From: Marinobacter pelagius
GTDB lineage: Bacteria; Pseudomonadota; Gammaproteobacteria; Pseudomonadales; Oleiphilaceae
Assembly (NCBI RefSeq): GCF_900114925.1
Contig: NZ_FOUR01000004.1
Coordinates: forward strand, 186,001-250,000
Reading direction: 5' to 3'
Length of the DNA stretch: 64,000 nt
Shown: piece after piece, positions 8,482-19,714 of the stretch
Numbering within the stretch: the first letter of the stretch is position 1
Layout: every line of letters begins with the position of its first letter
The notes under the pieces: generated by a model
The model's input: the letters and a program-made list of their open reading frames with translations, nothing else
The model's database searches: none
What the model was told of the DNA's origin: nothing
Position numbers and translations under genes: made by a program

Positions 8482-10709
8482 TACTCACCACCTTCTGTAC
8501 GAATCTGGATACCAGTCTGCTGCGCCAGCTCCACAAAACTCGGGAAGGAAGTGGCCACATTCGCGCAGTCCGTGATCTCGATCGGGCCGTTTGCCCTCAG
8601 GGATGCCACCGCAAACGACATGGCGATCCGGTGATCCCCGTGACTGTTCACGGTTCCGCCGCCGATGTCCTGGCCGCCATCGATGATGATGCCATCCGGG
8701 GTAACAGTCGTCTCAACACCCAGGGCTGCCAGGCCATCCGCCATGACCTGAATCCGGTCACTCTCTTTCACCCGCAGCTCTTCGGCGCCGCGGAGCACTG
8801 TACGGCCCTGCGCGCAGGTGGCGGCGATGAACAGCACAGGGAATTCGTCGATGGCCAGGGGAACCTGCTCTTCCGGGATGTCGATGCCCTTGAGCTCGGC
8901 AGAGCGCACACGCAGGTCGGCCACCGGCTCGCCGCCAATTTCGCGCTCCTCAAGCACTTCGATATCGGCGCCCATCTGGCGCAGGATATTGATGACACCC
9001 ACCCGGGTCGGGTTCATGCCGACATGGCGCAGCACCAGTTCGGAAGCCGGGGCAATGCTCCCGGCCACCAGGAAGAAGGCGGCGGAAGAAATATCCGCGG
9101 GTACATCGATGGCGCAGGCCGTCAGCTTGCCGCCACCGGTCACACTGGCGGTCGCGCCATCCCGGTGAACGTGATAGCCGAAGCCCACCAGCATGCGCTC
9201 GGTATGGTCCCGCGTTGGCGCAGGCTCAGTTACCGAGGTAACGCCTTCGGCATAGAGGCCCGCCAGTAACAGACAGGACTTGACCTGGGCACTGGCCACG
9301 GGCATTTCATAATGAATGCCAGTCAGTTTATGACCACCACGAATCTTCAGCGGCGGGCGGCCTCCCTCGGCGGTGTCGATCACCGCACCCATGGCCCGGA
9401 GCGGATCGGCAACGCGTCCCATGGGACGCTTGGACAGGCTGGCATCACCGGTCAGCTCGGAATCGAACGGCTGGGCGGCCAGCAAGCCGGCAAACAGGCG
9501 CATGGCGGTTCCGGAGTTACCCAGGTAGAGCGGGCCCCGGGGTGCCTGCAGGCCGTGCATGCCGACACCGTGGATGCGAACGAAGCCGTCTTCCGGGCCT
9601 TCGATGGTCACCCCCATGTCACGGAATGCCTGCAGGGTCGCCAGGCTGTCTTCACCTTCGAGGAAACCTTTGACCTCGGTAATTCCCTCCGCCAGGGCAC
9701 CCAGCATGATGGAACGGTGGGACATGGATTTGTCACCCGGAACCCGGATATCACCCCGGATGGAGCCACCGGGCTGGAGCTGGAAGGTTACCTGCTTTTC
9801 GCTGTTGTTAGTCACGTACGCCTGTCCTGAAAGCATCTTGGTGAAGTGTTCCCGCGCCGCCTTGGCGCGACTGAAGACCCGGAGCAGCATTGCACCATCG
9901 CCAGCGGCAATGGCAGACCGCAACTGGTCCAGATCATGGGTAAAGTGGTCAATAACCCGGAGCACCGCATCCCGGTTCGACAAAAAGATGTCGTGCCACA
10001 TCACCGGGTCGCTGGCCGCGATCCGGGTGAAATCCCGGAAACCGCCGGCGGCATACCGGAAGATATCCATATTCTCGTCTTCCCCCGCCAGGGTGTCCAC
10101 GAGCGAGAAGGCGATAAGATGCGGCAGGTGGCTTGTCGCGGCCAGTACTTCGTCGTGGTAGGCCACGGACATGGTCAGCACCGTGGCACCACACCCCTCC
10201 CACAGCGCCCTGAGCCGCTCGACATCGGGCTGATGGGCGTTATCCGCCGGCGTCAGGATGACCTTGTGATTGGCAAACAACTCGGGATTGGCCGCCCGGA
10301 TACCGCTTTTTTCGGAACCGGCAATCGGGTGACCTGGAATCACGTGGGGAGAAAGCTCGCCGAAAACGGCTTCAACGTCCGCTACAAAACTGGACTTGGT
10401 ACTGCCGACATCGGATAAGACTGTGTCACTGTCGAGAAACGGTTTGAGCTCTGCAAGCACCGCACGGGTCGCGCGTACCGGAACCGCCAGCACCACCAGA
10501 TCACTGCCGCGAACGGCCTGCTCCAGGGACTCGGCCGCAACATCGATAACACCCAGCTCCTCGCCGAGGGCAAGCTCTTCGGCCCGACGGTCATAACCGA
10601 CTACCTGGCCGGCCAGCCGGTGCTGTCTGATGGCACTGGCCAGGGACCCGCCGATGAGTCCCAGACCGATAATGGCAACGCGCTTGAAAAGTGGCTCGCC
10701 GTCGCCCAC
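8481..10709 (-). CDS. Bifunctional prephenate dehydrogenase / 5-enolpyruvylshikimate-3-phosphate synthase
   Basis: A 742-residue natural fusion. Residues 1-300 are a TyrA-type dehydrogenase with the NAD-binding loop [16 protein letters not shown] and [10 protein letters not shown]. Residues 310-742 are AroA, with [32 protein letters not shown] and [14 protein letters not shown]. It makes EPSP in the shikimate pathway and the tyrosine precursor 4-hydroxyphenylpyruvate. The start is GTG at 10709, directly after the hisC stop (TGA-GTG). The same fusion is known in Pseudomonas relatives. Both halves look intact. Confidence 0.95.
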   Translation of the reverse strand: MGDGEPLFKRVAIIGLGLIGGSLASAIRQHRLAGQVVGYDRRAEELALGEELGVIDVAAESLEQAVRGSDLVVLAVPVRATRAVLAELKPFLDSDTVLSDVGSTKSSFVADVEAVFGELSPHVIPGHPIAGSEKSGIRAANPELFANHKVILTPADNAHQPDVERLRALWEGCGATVLTMSVAYHDEVLAATSHLPHLIAFSLVDTLAGEDENMDIFRYAAGGFRDFTRIAASDPVMWHDIFLSNRDAVLRVIDHFTHDLDQLRSAIAAGDGAMLLRVFSRAKAAREHFTKMLSGQAYVTNNSEKQVTFQLQPGGSIRGDIRVPGDKSMSHRSIMLGALAEGITEVKGFLEGEDSLATLQAFRDMGVTIEGPEDGFVRIHGVGMHGLQAPRGPLYLGNSGTAMRLFAGLLAAQPFDSELTGDASLSKRPMGRVADPLRAMGAVIDTAEGGRPPLKIRGGHKLTGIHYEMPVASAQVKSCLLLAGLYAEGVTSVTEPAPTRDHTERMLVGFGYHVHRDGATASVTGGGKLTACAIDVPADISSAAFFLVAGSIAPASELVLRHVGMNPTRVGVINILRQMGADIEVLEEREIGGEPVADLRVRSAELKGIDIPEEQVPLAIDEFPVLFIAATCAQGRTVLRGAEELRVKESDRIQVMADGLAALGVETTVTPDGIIIDGGQDIGGGTVNSHGDHRIAMSFAVASLRANGPIEITDCANVATSFPSFVELAQQTGIQIRTEGGE

Positions 10710-11834
10710 TCAGCCACCCTCCCCGGCGGCACTCAGGGCCTCGGCAAGGGCGTCGAGGAAGCGTTCGTTTTCTTTGGCAAGGCCGACAGAAACCCGCAGA
10801 TGTTCCGGCATGCCGTAACCGGCAATCGGCCGCACGATGACCCCGTGCTCCAGCAACGCGTGATAGATCGCCAGGGCCTGTTTCCCGACTTCCACGGCGA
10901 TGAAGTTGCCTGCGGAAGGGATATACGGCAGCCCCATTCGGTCGAAACCGTCCGCCAGCTGCTTCAATCCCTCGGTATTCACCTCACGGGAACGGTTCAG
11001 ATAATCCTCGTCCCCCAGGACTGCGGTTGCCGCAGCCAGCGCGACAGTGTCCACGTTGAACGGCTGACGCACCCGATTGAGAATGTCCGCAATCGCGGGC
11101 GAACTAATGCTGTACCCCACCCGCAGTGCCGCCAGACCCCAGGCCTTGGAGAAGGTACGGCAGACGATCAGGTTGGGAAAACGCTCCAGCAGTTCAAGGC
11201 CGTCCGGGTATTCGGTACCGGTGAGGTATTCACAATAGGCTTCATCCAGAACCACCAGCACATCTTCGGGAATCTTCGCCAGGAAGCCCTCGATCGCATC
11301 GGCGGTATGTACAGTACCGGTCGGATTGTTCGGGTTGGCCACGAATACCAGGCGGGTGCGCTCGGTCACGGCATCGGCCATGGCATCGAGATCATGCCCC
11401 CAATCCTTCGCTGGCACCGACACCCCTTTGGCACCGATGGCCTGGGTCACCAGCGGATAAACCGCAAAGGCATACTGGGAGAACACCACTTCGGAATCCC
11501 TATCGGCGAAGCAGCGGGCAATCACTTCCAGGACATCGTTCGAACCGTTGCCCAGGGTGATCTGATCCATGCCCACGCCGAAGCGCTCGGACAGCGCCTG
11601 CTTGAGATCAAAGCCGTTGCCATCCGGATACAGGCACATTTCAGACAGTGCTTCCCGGGCGGCAGCCAGTGCCTTTTCACTGGGTCCCAACGGATTCTCG
11701 TTACTGGCCAGCTTGATGATCTCGGCGGGCTTCAGGCCCAGCTCCCGTGCCAGCTCTTCGATCGGTTTGCCCGGCTGGTAGGGAGACAAAGCCTGGACAC
11801 CTTTAACCGCAAGACTCTGGTAATCGACTGCCAT
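10710..11834 (-). CDS. hisC: Histidinol-phosphate aminotransferase (HisC family)
   Basis: A 374-residue PLP enzyme. LASNENPLGPSEKAL and VCRTFSKAWGLAALRVGYSI, with the PLP lysine in SKA, identify the HisC family. In this pheA-hisC-tyrA context the enzyme may act mainly on aromatic 2-oxo acids, as reported for HisC-like proteins of this cluster in Pseudomonas; that is an inference from position. It lies 12 bp after pheA and abuts tyrA-aroA, so it is in one operon. Confidence 0.93.
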   Translation of the reverse strand: MAVDYQSLAVKGVQALSPYQPGKPIEELARELGLKPAEIIKLASNENPLGPSEKALAAAREALSEMCLYPDGNGFDLKQALSERFGVGMDQITLGNGSNDVLEVIARCFADRDSEVVFSQYAFAVYPLVTQAIGAKGVSVPAKDWGHDLDAMADAVTERTRLVFVANPNNPTGTVHTADAIEGFLAKIPEDVLVVLDEAYCEYLTGTEYPDGLELLERFPNLIVCRTFSKAWGLAALRVGYSISSPAIADILNRVRQPFNVDTVALAAATAVLGDEDYLNRSREVNTEGLKQLADGFDRMGLPYIPSAGNFIAVEVGKQALAIYHALLEHGVIVRPIAGYGMPEHLRVSVGLAKENERFLDALAEALSAAGEGG

Positions 11835-11846
11835 TCAAAGCCTCCT

Positions 11847-12944
11847 TTACAAAACGCCGATTGGGTAGGAACCGAGCCGCTTGAGCTCCACCGCCTCTTC
11901 GTCCACCTCAGCCAGTACCTTACGGACGGTTTCGTCCTCCATGTGTCCCTCGAAGTCGATGTAGAACACGTAGGCCCAGGTACCACTGGGCGATGGCCGG
12001 GTCTCGATGCGGGTCAGACTGATGCCGTGACGGTGGAACGGCTCCAGCAGCTGGTACAGAGCGCCGGGCTTGTTGCGCATGGACACCAGGATGGAGGACT
12101 TGTCGTGACCACTGGCCGGAACCTCTTCACGGCCGATGATCAGGAACCGGGTGGTGTTGTCCGGACGATCCTCGATGCTGTTGGCCAGTTTCTCCAGGCC
12201 ATACAGTTCCGCTGCCATATCCCCGGCAATGGCAGCCGTGCCCGGCTCCTCGGCGGCCCGGCGGGCGGCTTCGGCGTTACTGGACACGGTCACCCGCTCG
12301 ATGCCGTAGCGATGGGTATCCAGCCACTGCCGGCACTGGGCAAAAGACTGCTGGTGGGAGTAAATGCGGGTAATCTCCTGGTCCTTGTGCTTCGGAGACA
12401 CCAGCAGGTGGTGGTGAATCCGCAACTGCACCTCACCGCAGATCTTCAGCGGCGAGGACATGAACATGTCCAGGGTGTGGTTGATCATGCCTTCGGTGGA
12501 ATTCTCCACCGGCACCACGCCGTAGTGGGCCGCGCCGGACTCCACTTCGCGGAAGACCGCGTCGATGGCTGGCAACGGTACGCTGATGACGGAATGGCCG
12601 AAATGCTTCAGCGCCGCCGCCTGGGTAAAGGTACCGATCGGCCCCAGGAAAGCGATGTGCATCGGCTTTTCCAGCGCCAGGCAGGCGGACATGATTTCAC
12701 GGAACAGCCGCGCCATTTCCTCGGCGGGCAGCGGCCCCGGATTGTGCTCCTTGATACGACGCAGCACCTGGGCCTCGCGTTCGGGACGGTAGAAGAACAC
12801 ATTCTCGTCCGGATTCGCAGCCATCTTTACATGGGCCACTTCCTGGGCACAGCGGGCCCGGGCACTGATGAGGTCCATGATCTGCTGGTCAAGACTGTCA
12901 ATTTCGTCCCGGAGTTCGCCCAGACGGGTCTTCTCGTCCGTCAT
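11847..12944 (-). CDS. pheA: Chorismate mutase / prephenate dehydratase (P-protein)
   Basis: A 365-residue bifunctional enzyme of phenylalanine synthesis. The N-terminal AroQ chorismate mutase (about residues 1-90) includes LRDEIDSLDQQIMDLISARA. The prephenate dehydratase domain begins with IAFLGPIGTFTQAAALKHF. A C-terminal ACT domain contains MRNKPGALYQLLEPFHRHGI and ESRP-like TRIETRPS, the site of phenylalanine feedback. It starts 2 bp after serC, which implies cotranscription and translational coupling. Confidence 0.96.
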   Translation of the reverse strand: MTDEKTRLGELRDEIDSLDQQIMDLISARARCAQEVAHVKMAANPDENVFFYRPEREAQVLRRIKEHNPGPLPAEEMARLFREIMSACLALEKPMHIAFLGPIGTFTQAAALKHFGHSVISVPLPAIDAVFREVESGAAHYGVVPVENSTEGMINHTLDMFMSSPLKICGEVQLRIHHHLLVSPKHKDQEITRIYSHQQSFAQCRQWLDTHRYGIERVTVSSNAEAARRAAEEPGTAAIAGDMAAELYGLEKLANSIEDRPDNTTRFLIIGREEVPASGHDKSSILVSMRNKPGALYQLLEPFHRHGISLTRIETRPSPSGTWAYVFYIDFEGHMEDETVRKVLAEVDEEAVELKRLGSYPIGVL

Positions 12945-12946
12945 GA

Positions 12947-14029
12947 TCAGCCACGCTCCTTCGCAAATTCCGTCATGTACTGGATCAGTGCGTCGACACC
13001 GGCTTCGGGCATGGCGTTATAGATACTGGCGCGCATTCCGCCCACGGAGCGATGGCCCTTGAGGTTCAGAAGGCCCCGGGCGTCCGCCCCCTTGAGGAAC
13101 TCGTCATTCAGGGCATCGTCGGCAAGGGTGAACGGTACGTTCATCCAGGAACGGAAACGCGGCTCAATCGGGTTGGCGTAAAAATCGTTGGCGTCGATGA
13201 AGTCGTACAACTTCCTCGCCTTGCGATAGTTGATCTCGCCCATGGCCTTGACGCCACCCTGCTCTTTCAGCCACTTGAACACCAGCCCCGCCAGGTACCA
13301 GGAATAGGTCGCCGGGGTGTTGTACATGGAGCCGTTATCGGCGATGACCTGGTAATTCATCATCGTCGGCGTTTCCTTGCGTGCCTTGCCGAGCAGGTCC
13401 TTGCGGATGATGACCACCACCAGACCGGACGGGCCGATGTTCTTCTGGGCGCCGGCGTAGATCAGCCCGTAGCGGGACACATCCACCGGCCGGGACAGCA
13501 TGGTAGAGGACATGTCCGCCACCAGGGGCACATCACCGCTGTCCGGTGTGAAATCGAATTCCAGGCCGCCAATGGTCTCGTTCGGGGTGTAATGCAGGTA
13601 GGCGGCATCGGCATTGGTGTTCCAGGTGGCCTGTTCCGGCACGGTGGTAAAACCGCTGTCCTCGGAACTGGCAACCACGTTCACGTCACCGTAGCGCTTG
13701 GCCTCGGCAATCGCCTTCTTGGACCAGATACCGGTGTTGACGTAATCCGCCGAGGTCTTGTCGCCAAGCAGGTTCAGCGGGATGGTGGAGAACTGGCTGG
13801 AAGCTCCACCCTGCATGAAGAGTACGGCGTAATCGTCTGAAATTCCGGCCAATTCACGCAGATCTTTTTCGGCAGTTTCGGCAATGGCCACGAACTCGTC
13901 GCTGCGGTGGCTCATTTCCATCACCGACATGCCGGTACCACGCCAGTCCAGCATTTCGTCCCGGGCCTGTTTCAGCACCGGCTCCGGCAAGGTAGCCGGA
14001 CCCGCGCAAAAGTTGAACGCCCTGCTCAT
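12947..14029 (-). CDS. serC: Phosphoserine aminotransferase
   Basis: A 360-residue PLP enzyme making 3-phosphoserine (serine pathway) and 4-phosphohydroxythreonine (vitamin B6 pathway). It begins [20 protein letters not shown] and contains the PLP-lysine motif [17 protein letters not shown]. Its ATG overlaps the gyrA stop by 4 bp (14026-14029). Length is standard. Confidence 0.97.
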   Translation of the reverse strand: MSRAFNFCAGPATLPEPVLKQARDEMLDWRGTGMSVMEMSHRSDEFVAIAETAEKDLRELAGISDDYAVLFMQGGASSQFSTIPLNLLGDKTSADYVNTGIWSKKAIAEAKRYGDVNVVASSEDSGFTTVPEQATWNTNADAAYLHYTPNETIGGLEFDFTPDSGDVPLVADMSSTMLSRPVDVSRYGLIYAGAQKNIGPSGLVVVIIRKDLLGKARKETPTMMNYQVIADNGSMYNTPATYSWYLAGLVFKWLKEQGGVKAMGEINYRKARKLYDFIDANDFYANPIEPRFRSWMNVPFTLADDALNDEFLKGADARGLLNLKGHRSVGGMRASIYNAMPEAGVDALIQYMTEFAKERG

Positions 14030-16593
14030 TCTTCGCTTTCCTCGCCTTCTATCTCTTCATCATCGGATTCTGCAATCCGCTCCACGCCGACCAGGCGCTC
14101 ATCTTCCTGAGCCAGGCGGATGAGACGAACCCCCTGGGTATTACGGCTCAGGATGGAAACCTCATCGGTGCGGGTGCGCACCAGGGTACCCTTGTCGGAA
14201 ATCAGCATCATTTCGTCGCCATCAAACAGCTGGAGCGCGGTGACCAGGTCACCGTTACGCTCGGAGCACTGCATGGCGATAACGCCCTGGCTGCCACGGC
14301 TGTACGTGGGGAACTCGTCGATCGCGGTGCGCTTGCCGTAGCCGTGCTCACTGGCAGTCAGGATCACACCACCCTCTTCCGGAATGATCAGGGACACCAC
14401 GTGCTGGCCTTCCGGCATCCGGATACCGCGCACGCCGCGGGCAGTCCGGCTCATCGGCCGCACCTGGTCCTCGGTAAAGCGCACGGCCTTGCCGGCGCTG
14501 GAGAACAGCATGACCTCGGCATCACCCTTGGTGATGGCGGCGCCAACCAGGGTATCGCCCTCATCCAGGTTCAGGGCGATCAGACCGTTGCTGCGCGGAC
14601 GGGAGAAATTCGGCAGCGGGGTCTTCTTGACCACACCGTTGGAGGTGGCCATCAGCACAAACTGGTCTTCCGGGTAATCCTTCACTGGCAGGAAGGTGGT
14701 GATACGCTCACCCTCGTCCAGCGGCAGGATATTGACCATCGGCCGGCCCCGGGAACCACGGCTGCCACGGGGAATCTCGAACACCCGCAGCCAATAGACC
14801 TTGCCACGGTTGGAGAAACACAAAATGGTGTCGTGGGAGTTGGCCACCAGCAGTTTCTCGATGAAGTCCTCGTCCTTCATGGAGGTAGCGGCCTTGCCAC
14901 GGCCACCGCGGCGCTGGGCCTGGTAATCCTCTACCGCCTGGGTCTTGGCGTAACCACCGTGGGAGATGGTGACCACCAGGTCCTCTTCGTCGATCAGGTC
15001 CGCGATGGTCAGGTCACGGCGGGAGCTGGTGATCTCGGTACGGCGGTCATCGCCGTAGTCATTCACAATCGCTTCCAGCTCTTCACGGATCACCTGCAGC
15101 AGGCGCTCCGGATCGCCCAGGATATCGAGCAGATCGGCGATCTTCTCGAGAATTTCCTTGTACTCGTTCTGCAGCTTCTCGGTTTCCAGACCGGTCAGGC
15201 GGTGCAGACGCAGGTCCAGGATGGCCTGGGCCTGTTCCGGCGACAGATAGTACAGGCCTTCGCGCAGACCGTAGATCTCCGGCAGGTCGTCCGGACGGCA
15301 GGCATCTTCGCCGGCACGCTCGAGCATGGCCAGCACATCGCCCGGCGCCCAGCCCTTGTCCATCAGCTTTTCTTTGGCCTCGGCCGCAGTCGGGGACTGC
15401 TTGATCAGCTCGATGATCTCGTCGATGTTGGCCAGGGCAACGGTCAGGCCTTCGAGAATATGACCGCGCTCGCGGGCCTTGCGCAGCTCATAGATGGTCC
15501 GGCGGGTCACCACTTCACGGCGGTGGCGCAGGAACGCATCCAGCATTTCTTTCAGATTGAGGGTCTTGGGCTCGCCGTTGATCAGGGCAACCATGTTGAT
15601 ACCGAACACGGTTTCCAGCTGGGTGTGGGCGAACAGGTTGTTGATCACCACGTCGGCGTTCTCGCCACGACGCAGCTCGATCACAACGCGGATACCCTCC
15701 TTGTTGGATTCGTCCCGCAGTTCGGAAATACCCTCAACACGCTTTTCTTTCACCAGCTCAGCGATCTTCTCGATCAGGCGAGCCTTGTTGAGCTGGTAAG
15801 GAAGCTCGGTGATGATGATGGATTCACGACCGGTTTTCTTGTCCTGCTCGATCTCGTGGCGGGCGCGGATATAGATGCGGCCACGACCGGTGCGGTAGGC
15901 CTCGACGATGCCGGCACGACCGTTGATGATGCCCTCGGTCGGGAAATCCGGGCCAGGGATGTACTCCATGAGCTCATCCACGGTCAGGTCGCCGTTATCA
16001 ATCAGCGCCAGACAGCCGTTGACCACTTCGGTCAGGTTGTGGGGCGGGATATTGGTGGCCATGCCCACGGCGATACCGGAGGAACCGTTTACCAGCAGGT
16101 TCGGAACCCGGGTCGGCAGCACATCAGGAATCCGCTCGGTGCCGTCGTAGTTGTCGACGTAATCAACGGTTTCCTTGTCCAGATCCGCCAGCAGGGAGTG
16201 GGCAATCTTCTCCATGCGGATCTCGGTGTAACGCATGGCCGCCGCGTTATCGCCGTCAATGGAACCGAAGTTGCCCTGGCCGTCCACCAGCGGATAGCGC
16301 AGGGAGAACGGCTGGGCCATCCGCACGATGGTGTCGTATACCGCAGAGTCACCGTGGGGGTGGTATTTACCGATAACATCACCCACCACACGGGCGGACT
16401 TCTTATAGGCCTTGTTCCAGTCATTGCCCAGCTCGGACATGGCGAACAGCACCCGACGGTGCACCGGCTTGAGGCCGTCGCGCACATCCGGCAGTGCCCG
16501 GCCGACGATCACGCTCATGGCGTAATCGAGGTAGGACTGCTTCAACTCGTCTTCAATGTTTACCGGCAGGATCTCTTTGGCTAACTCACCCAT
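14026..16593 (-). CDS. gyrA: DNA gyrase subunit A
   Basis: An 855-residue type IIA topoisomerase subunit that breaks and rejoins DNA. The catalytic tyrosine is Tyr122 in [10 protein letters not shown]. The quinolone-resistance region reads [11 protein letters not shown] with Ser83 and Asp87, the susceptible form. The GyrA box QRRGGRGK and six-bladed pinwheel repeats (for example [16 protein letters not shown]) are in the C-terminal domain, followed by an acidic tail [19 protein letters not shown]. It heads the serC-pheA-hisC run. Confidence 0.98.
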   Translation of the reverse strand: MGELAKEILPVNIEDELKQSYLDYAMSVIVGRALPDVRDGLKPVHRRVLFAMSELGNDWNKAYKKSARVVGDVIGKYHPHGDSAVYDTIVRMAQPFSLRYPLVDGQGNFGSIDGDNAAAMRYTEIRMEKIAHSLLADLDKETVDYVDNYDGTERIPDVLPTRVPNLLVNGSSGIAVGMATNIPPHNLTEVVNGCLALIDNGDLTVDELMEYIPGPDFPTEGIINGRAGIVEAYRTGRGRIYIRARHEIEQDKKTGRESIIITELPYQLNKARLIEKIAELVKEKRVEGISELRDESNKEGIRVVIELRRGENADVVINNLFAHTQLETVFGINMVALINGEPKTLNLKEMLDAFLRHRREVVTRRTIYELRKARERGHILEGLTVALANIDEIIELIKQSPTAAEAKEKLMDKGWAPGDVLAMLERAGEDACRPDDLPEIYGLREGLYYLSPEQAQAILDLRLHRLTGLETEKLQNEYKEILEKIADLLDILGDPERLLQVIREELEAIVNDYGDDRRTEITSSRRDLTIADLIDEEDLVVTISHGGYAKTQAVEDYQAQRRGGRGKAATSMKDEDFIEKLLVANSHDTILCFSNRGKVYWLRVFEIPRGSRGSRGRPMVNILPLDEGERITTFLPVKDYPEDQFVLMATSNGVVKKTPLPNFSRPRSNGLIALNLDEGDTLVGAAITKGDAEVMLFSSAGKAVRFTEDQVRPMSRTARGVRGIRMPEGQHVVSLIIPEEGGVILTASEHGYGKRTAIDEFPTYSRGSQGVIAMQCSERNGDLVTALQLFDGDEMMLISDKGTLVRTRTDEVSILSRNTQGVRLIRLAQEDERLVGVERIAESDDEEIEGEESEE

Positions 16594-16719
16594 CGAGAAA
16601 GGTTCCTTTGCGTTATCTGGAAGTCGTGCGGGAGCCGTTTCCGGGCCCCGTATTTATTCTTCAACAAGCCGCCAAGCATACCACAGTCCGCCCTATTCCG
16701 GGGCACTTGTGGCCAAGCC

Positions 16720-17574
16720 TTAACCAAACACCACGGTCTTGTTTTCGTAGGTAATCACCCGGTCCTCAACGTGCGCCCGCAGGCCGCGTGCCAGCACGTT
16801 TTTCTCCACATCCTTACCCAGGCGAACCATGTCTTCGATGGAATCGCTGTGGTTGATGCGGATGACGTCCTGTTCGATGATCGGGCCCTCATCGAGGTCC
16901 TGGGTCACATAGTGGCAGGTGGCCCCGATCAGCTTCACACCGCGGCTGTAGGCCTGATGGTACGGCCGCGCGCCGGCGAAGGACGGCAGGAAGCTGTGAT
17001 GGATATTGATCACCTTGCCGGCGTACTTCTCGCACAGCTCGGCCGGGAGGATCTGCATGTAGCGGGCCAGGACCACCACATCGGTCTCGTACTGCCCGAA
17101 CAGTTCCTCGATGTGGGCGAAGGCCTCGGCCTTGTTCTCCTTGCTCACCGGCACGTGGTGATACGGGATTTCATGCCATTCCACCATGCGACGCAGATCA
17201 TCATGGTTGGAAATCACCGCGACGATCTCGGCATTCAGCTCCTTGCTGTGCCAGCGGTGCAGGAGGTCCGCCAGACAGTGGGATTCCTTGCTGCACATCA
17301 GGATGACCCGCTTGGGCCGCGCGGAGTCGGCAATATGCCAGTTCATGTTGAACTCGCGGGCAATGGGCTCGAATGCGGCACGGAACTGGTCCAGCCCGAA
17401 CGGGATGGACTCGGCCTTGATCTCGTGACGCATGAAGAACCAGCCGGTCTGGGTATCCGAATGGTGGCTCGCCTCGGTAATCCAGCCATTGTAGGTGGAC
17501 AGGAAATTACTCACCTTGGCAACGATTCCGACCCGATCCGGGCAGGAAATCACAAGACGATAGGTATGCTCCAT
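16720..17574 (-). CDS. purU: Formyltetrahydrofolate deformylase
   Basis: A 284-residue enzyme that hydrolyses 10-formyl-THF to formate and THF, supplying formate for PurT and balancing one-carbon pools. An N-terminal ACT domain (LVISCPDRVGIVAKVSNFLS) precedes a formyltransferase-fold catalytic domain with INIHHSFLPSFAGARPYHQA and GATCHYVTQDLDEGPII (His and Asp catalytic residues). It is monocistronic, separated from gyrA by 126 bp and divergent from ggt across 144 bp. Confidence 0.96.
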   Translation of the reverse strand: MEHTYRLVISCPDRVGIVAKVSNFLSTYNGWITEASHHSDTQTGWFFMRHEIKAESIPFGLDQFRAAFEPIAREFNMNWHIADSARPKRVILMCSKESHCLADLLHRWHSKELNAEIVAVISNHDDLRRMVEWHEIPYHHVPVSKENKAEAFAHIEELFGQYETDVVVLARYMQILPAELCEKYAGKVINIHHSFLPSFAGARPYHQAYSRGVKLIGATCHYVTQDLDEGPIIEQDVIRINHSDSIEDMVRLGKDVEKNVLARGLRAHVEDRVITYENKTVVFG

Positions 17575-17718
17575 GAAAGCCTTTCCTTAACTTGAATCCG
17601 GGAAAGCAGGTGCGACGGGGACCCCGGTGGAAAAACACAAGGCGGGCAATCGGTACGCACCATCAAAAATGACCGGCTATCATAGCCTATCTGAACGCCT
17701 AAAACGAGGAATGGACGC

Positions 17719-19422
17719 ATGCGGATAATCGTGCTTTTACTGCTAATGACTTGCCTGCCCACGGTATGGGCCCAGGCCATTCTTGAGGGTGAACGCTTCC
17801 ACCCGGTCCAGGGCAAACATGGCATGGTGGCCACCAGCCATACCCTCGCTACAGAGGTGGCAATGGAGGTACTCAAAGACGGCGGTAATGCGGTTGATGC
17901 CGCCGTTACAGCGGGCTTTGCGCTGGCCGTCACCCAGCCCCGCTCCGGCAATATCGGCGGCGGCGGTTTCATGCTGTTTTCACCGGGAGACGGCAGTGCT
18001 CCCGAAGCCATCGATTACCGGGAGAAAGCGCCGGCGGCCGCCACTGAAACCATGTTCCAGGATGAGGATGGTAATGCAGTGACCAACCGCAGCCGGTTTA
18101 CCCACCTGGCCGCCGGCGTACCCGGTACGGTCGCCGGTCTGGCGCTGGCCCTGGAGCGCCATGGCACCATCAGCCTCAAGGATGCCCTGGAACCAGCCAT
18201 CAAGCTCGCCCGGGACGGCTTTATCGTGCCACACCGGTTCACCGAGGGCCTGGAACAGGCAAAGGAGCGACTGCAGCGCTGGCCAGCGACCCTCGAGACC
18301 TTCTACAAGGAAGACGGCTCGGCCTGGCAGCCGGGTGAGCGCTTCCGTCAGCCGGAACTGGCCGCCACGCTCCAGCGGATTGCCGATAACGGCGTCGAGG
18401 GCTTCTACGAGGGCGAAACCGCCCGCCTCATCGCCGAGGAAATGCAGCGCAATGGCGGCCTGATCACCGAGCAGGACCTGCGGGACTACGAACCGGCCAT
18501 CCGCGAGCCGGTCCACGGCACCTATCGCGGCCACGACATCTACTCCATGTCGCCACCCTCCTCCGGCGGCACTCATATCGTCCAGATCCTGAACATCCTC
18601 GAGGGCTACCCCATTTCCGACTGGGGCCACAACTCCGCCAGCACCATCCACCACATGGCCGAAGCCATGAAACTGGCCTACGCCGACCGCTCGCAATACC
18701 TGGGCGATACCGACTATGTGGACGTCCCGCTCGCCGGCCTCACCAGCAAGGCCTACGCGGAGGGTCTGCGTGAGACTATCAAGCCGGACCAGGCCCGCCC
18801 CGCCAGCGAAATAGGCCCCGGCGAGCCAGCGGCCTACGAAAGCCCCGAGACCACACACTTCTCCGTGGTGGATCGCTGGGGCAATGCGGTCTCCAACACC
18901 TACACCATCAACTTCAGTTATGGCTCGGGCATCACCGTGGCCGGCGCAGGTTTTCTGCTCAACAACGAAATGGACGACTTCAGCGCCAAGCCCGGCGTGC
19001 CCAATGCCTATGGCCTGATCGGCGGCGAAGCCAACAAGGTGGAACCCGGCAAGCGCATGCTCAGCTCGATGTCGCCCACCATTGTCCGCAAGGATGGCAA
19101 GAACTTCCTGGTCACCGGCAGCCCGGGGGGCTCGAGGATCATTACCACCACCTTGCAGGTGGTAATGAACGTAATTGACCATAATATGAATATACAGACA
19201 GCGGTGAGCGTGCCCCGGATACATCACCAGTGGCTGCCGGACGAGATCCGCGTCGAACAGGGCATCAGCCCGGATACCACTCAACGACTGCAGGATTACG
19301 GCCACACAGTGGTGACAAAATCCGCCATGGGTGCCATCCAGAGCATCCAGATCGGCCCGGATGGTACCCTCTACGGAGGCGCGGATCCGCGCCGGAGCAC
19401 CTCATCGGCCATGGGGTATTGA
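17719..19422 (+). CDS. ggt: Gamma-glutamyltransferase
   Basis: A 567-residue periplasmic N-terminal-nucleophile hydrolase that cleaves glutathione and other gamma-glutamyl compounds. A signal peptide (MRIIVLLLLMTCLPTVWAQA) is followed by the large subunit. Autoprocessing is expected before Thr378, the first threonine of TTHFSVVDRWGNAVS, which becomes the nucleophile. PRSGNIGGGGFM and GSPGGSRIITT are further family motifs. Length matches E. coli Ggt. The gene lies 43 bp before a small thiamine-binding-fold gene. Confidence 0.96.
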   Translation: MRIIVLLLLMTCLPTVWAQAILEGERFHPVQGKHGMVATSHTLATEVAMEVLKDGGNAVDAAVTAGFALAVTQPRSGNIGGGGFMLFSPGDGSAPEAIDYREKAPAAATETMFQDEDGNAVTNRSRFTHLAAGVPGTVAGLALALERHGTISLKDALEPAIKLARDGFIVPHRFTEGLEQAKERLQRWPATLETFYKEDGSAWQPGERFRQPELAATLQRIADNGVEGFYEGETARLIAEEMQRNGGLITEQDLRDYEPAIREPVHGTYRGHDIYSMSPPSSGGTHIVQILNILEGYPISDWGHNSASTIHHMAEAMKLAYADRSQYLGDTDYVDVPLAGLTSKAYAEGLRETIKPDQARPASEIGPGEPAAYESPETTHFSVVDRWGNAVSNTYTINFSYGSGITVAGAGFLLNNEMDDFSAKPGVPNAYGLIGGEANKVEPGKRMLSSMSPTIVRKDGKNFLVTGSPGGSRIITTTLQVVMNVIDHNMNIQTAVSVPRIHHQWLPDEIRVEQGISPDTTQRLQDYGHTVVTKSAMGAIQSIQIGPDGTLYGGADPRRSTSSAMGY

Positions 19423-19465
19423 ACGAATCCGATTGACCCGGGTCACTGATCCGAAAGGAGGTACC

Positions 19466-19714
19466 ATGTATCTTTCAGTACAACTGAGCTGTTATCCGCT
19501 GAAGGATGACTACAAACAGCCGATCTGGGATCTCATAGCCCGACTTGAACAATCCGGGCTGGAGGTGTATTCCGGACGTATGAGTACAGAAATCTTTGGC
19601 GAATACGATGAAGTCATGAAGGTTCTCTCGGACACCATGAAGTGGTCATTCGAGACCTACGGCAAATCGGTATTCGTCGCAAAAATCATGGAGGGCGATC
19701 GGAGGCCCAGATGA
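19466..19714 (+). CDS. Thiamine-binding-fold protein (MTH1187/YkoF-like)
   Basis: An 82-residue protein (MYLSVQLSCYPLKDDYKQ to GDRRPR). The length and the pattern of an N-terminal strand, 'YPL', a helix IWDLIARLEQSGLEV and a second half ending SVFVAKIMEG resemble the MTH1187/YkoF thiamine-binding family. The start at 19466 follows AAAGGAGG at 19454-19461. Its stop overlaps the FtsH-family start as ATGA (19711-19714), so the two are translationally coupled. A functional link to the protease is unexplained. Confidence 0.7.
   Translation: MYLSVQLSCYPLKDDYKQPIWDLIARLEQSGLEVYSGRMSTEIFGEYDEVMKVLSDTMKWSFETYGKSVFVAKIMEGDRRPR

Noticed and set aside
10620..13022. 800-codon plus-strand frame across hisC and pheA
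   Set aside because: Antisense to two well-supported genes; His/Gln/Gly-rich product typical of shadow frames.
14344..16584. Long open frame of 746 codons on the plus strand
   Set aside because: It is antisense to gyrA, which is unmistakable. High GC makes the complementary frame open. The predicted protein has no recognisable motif.
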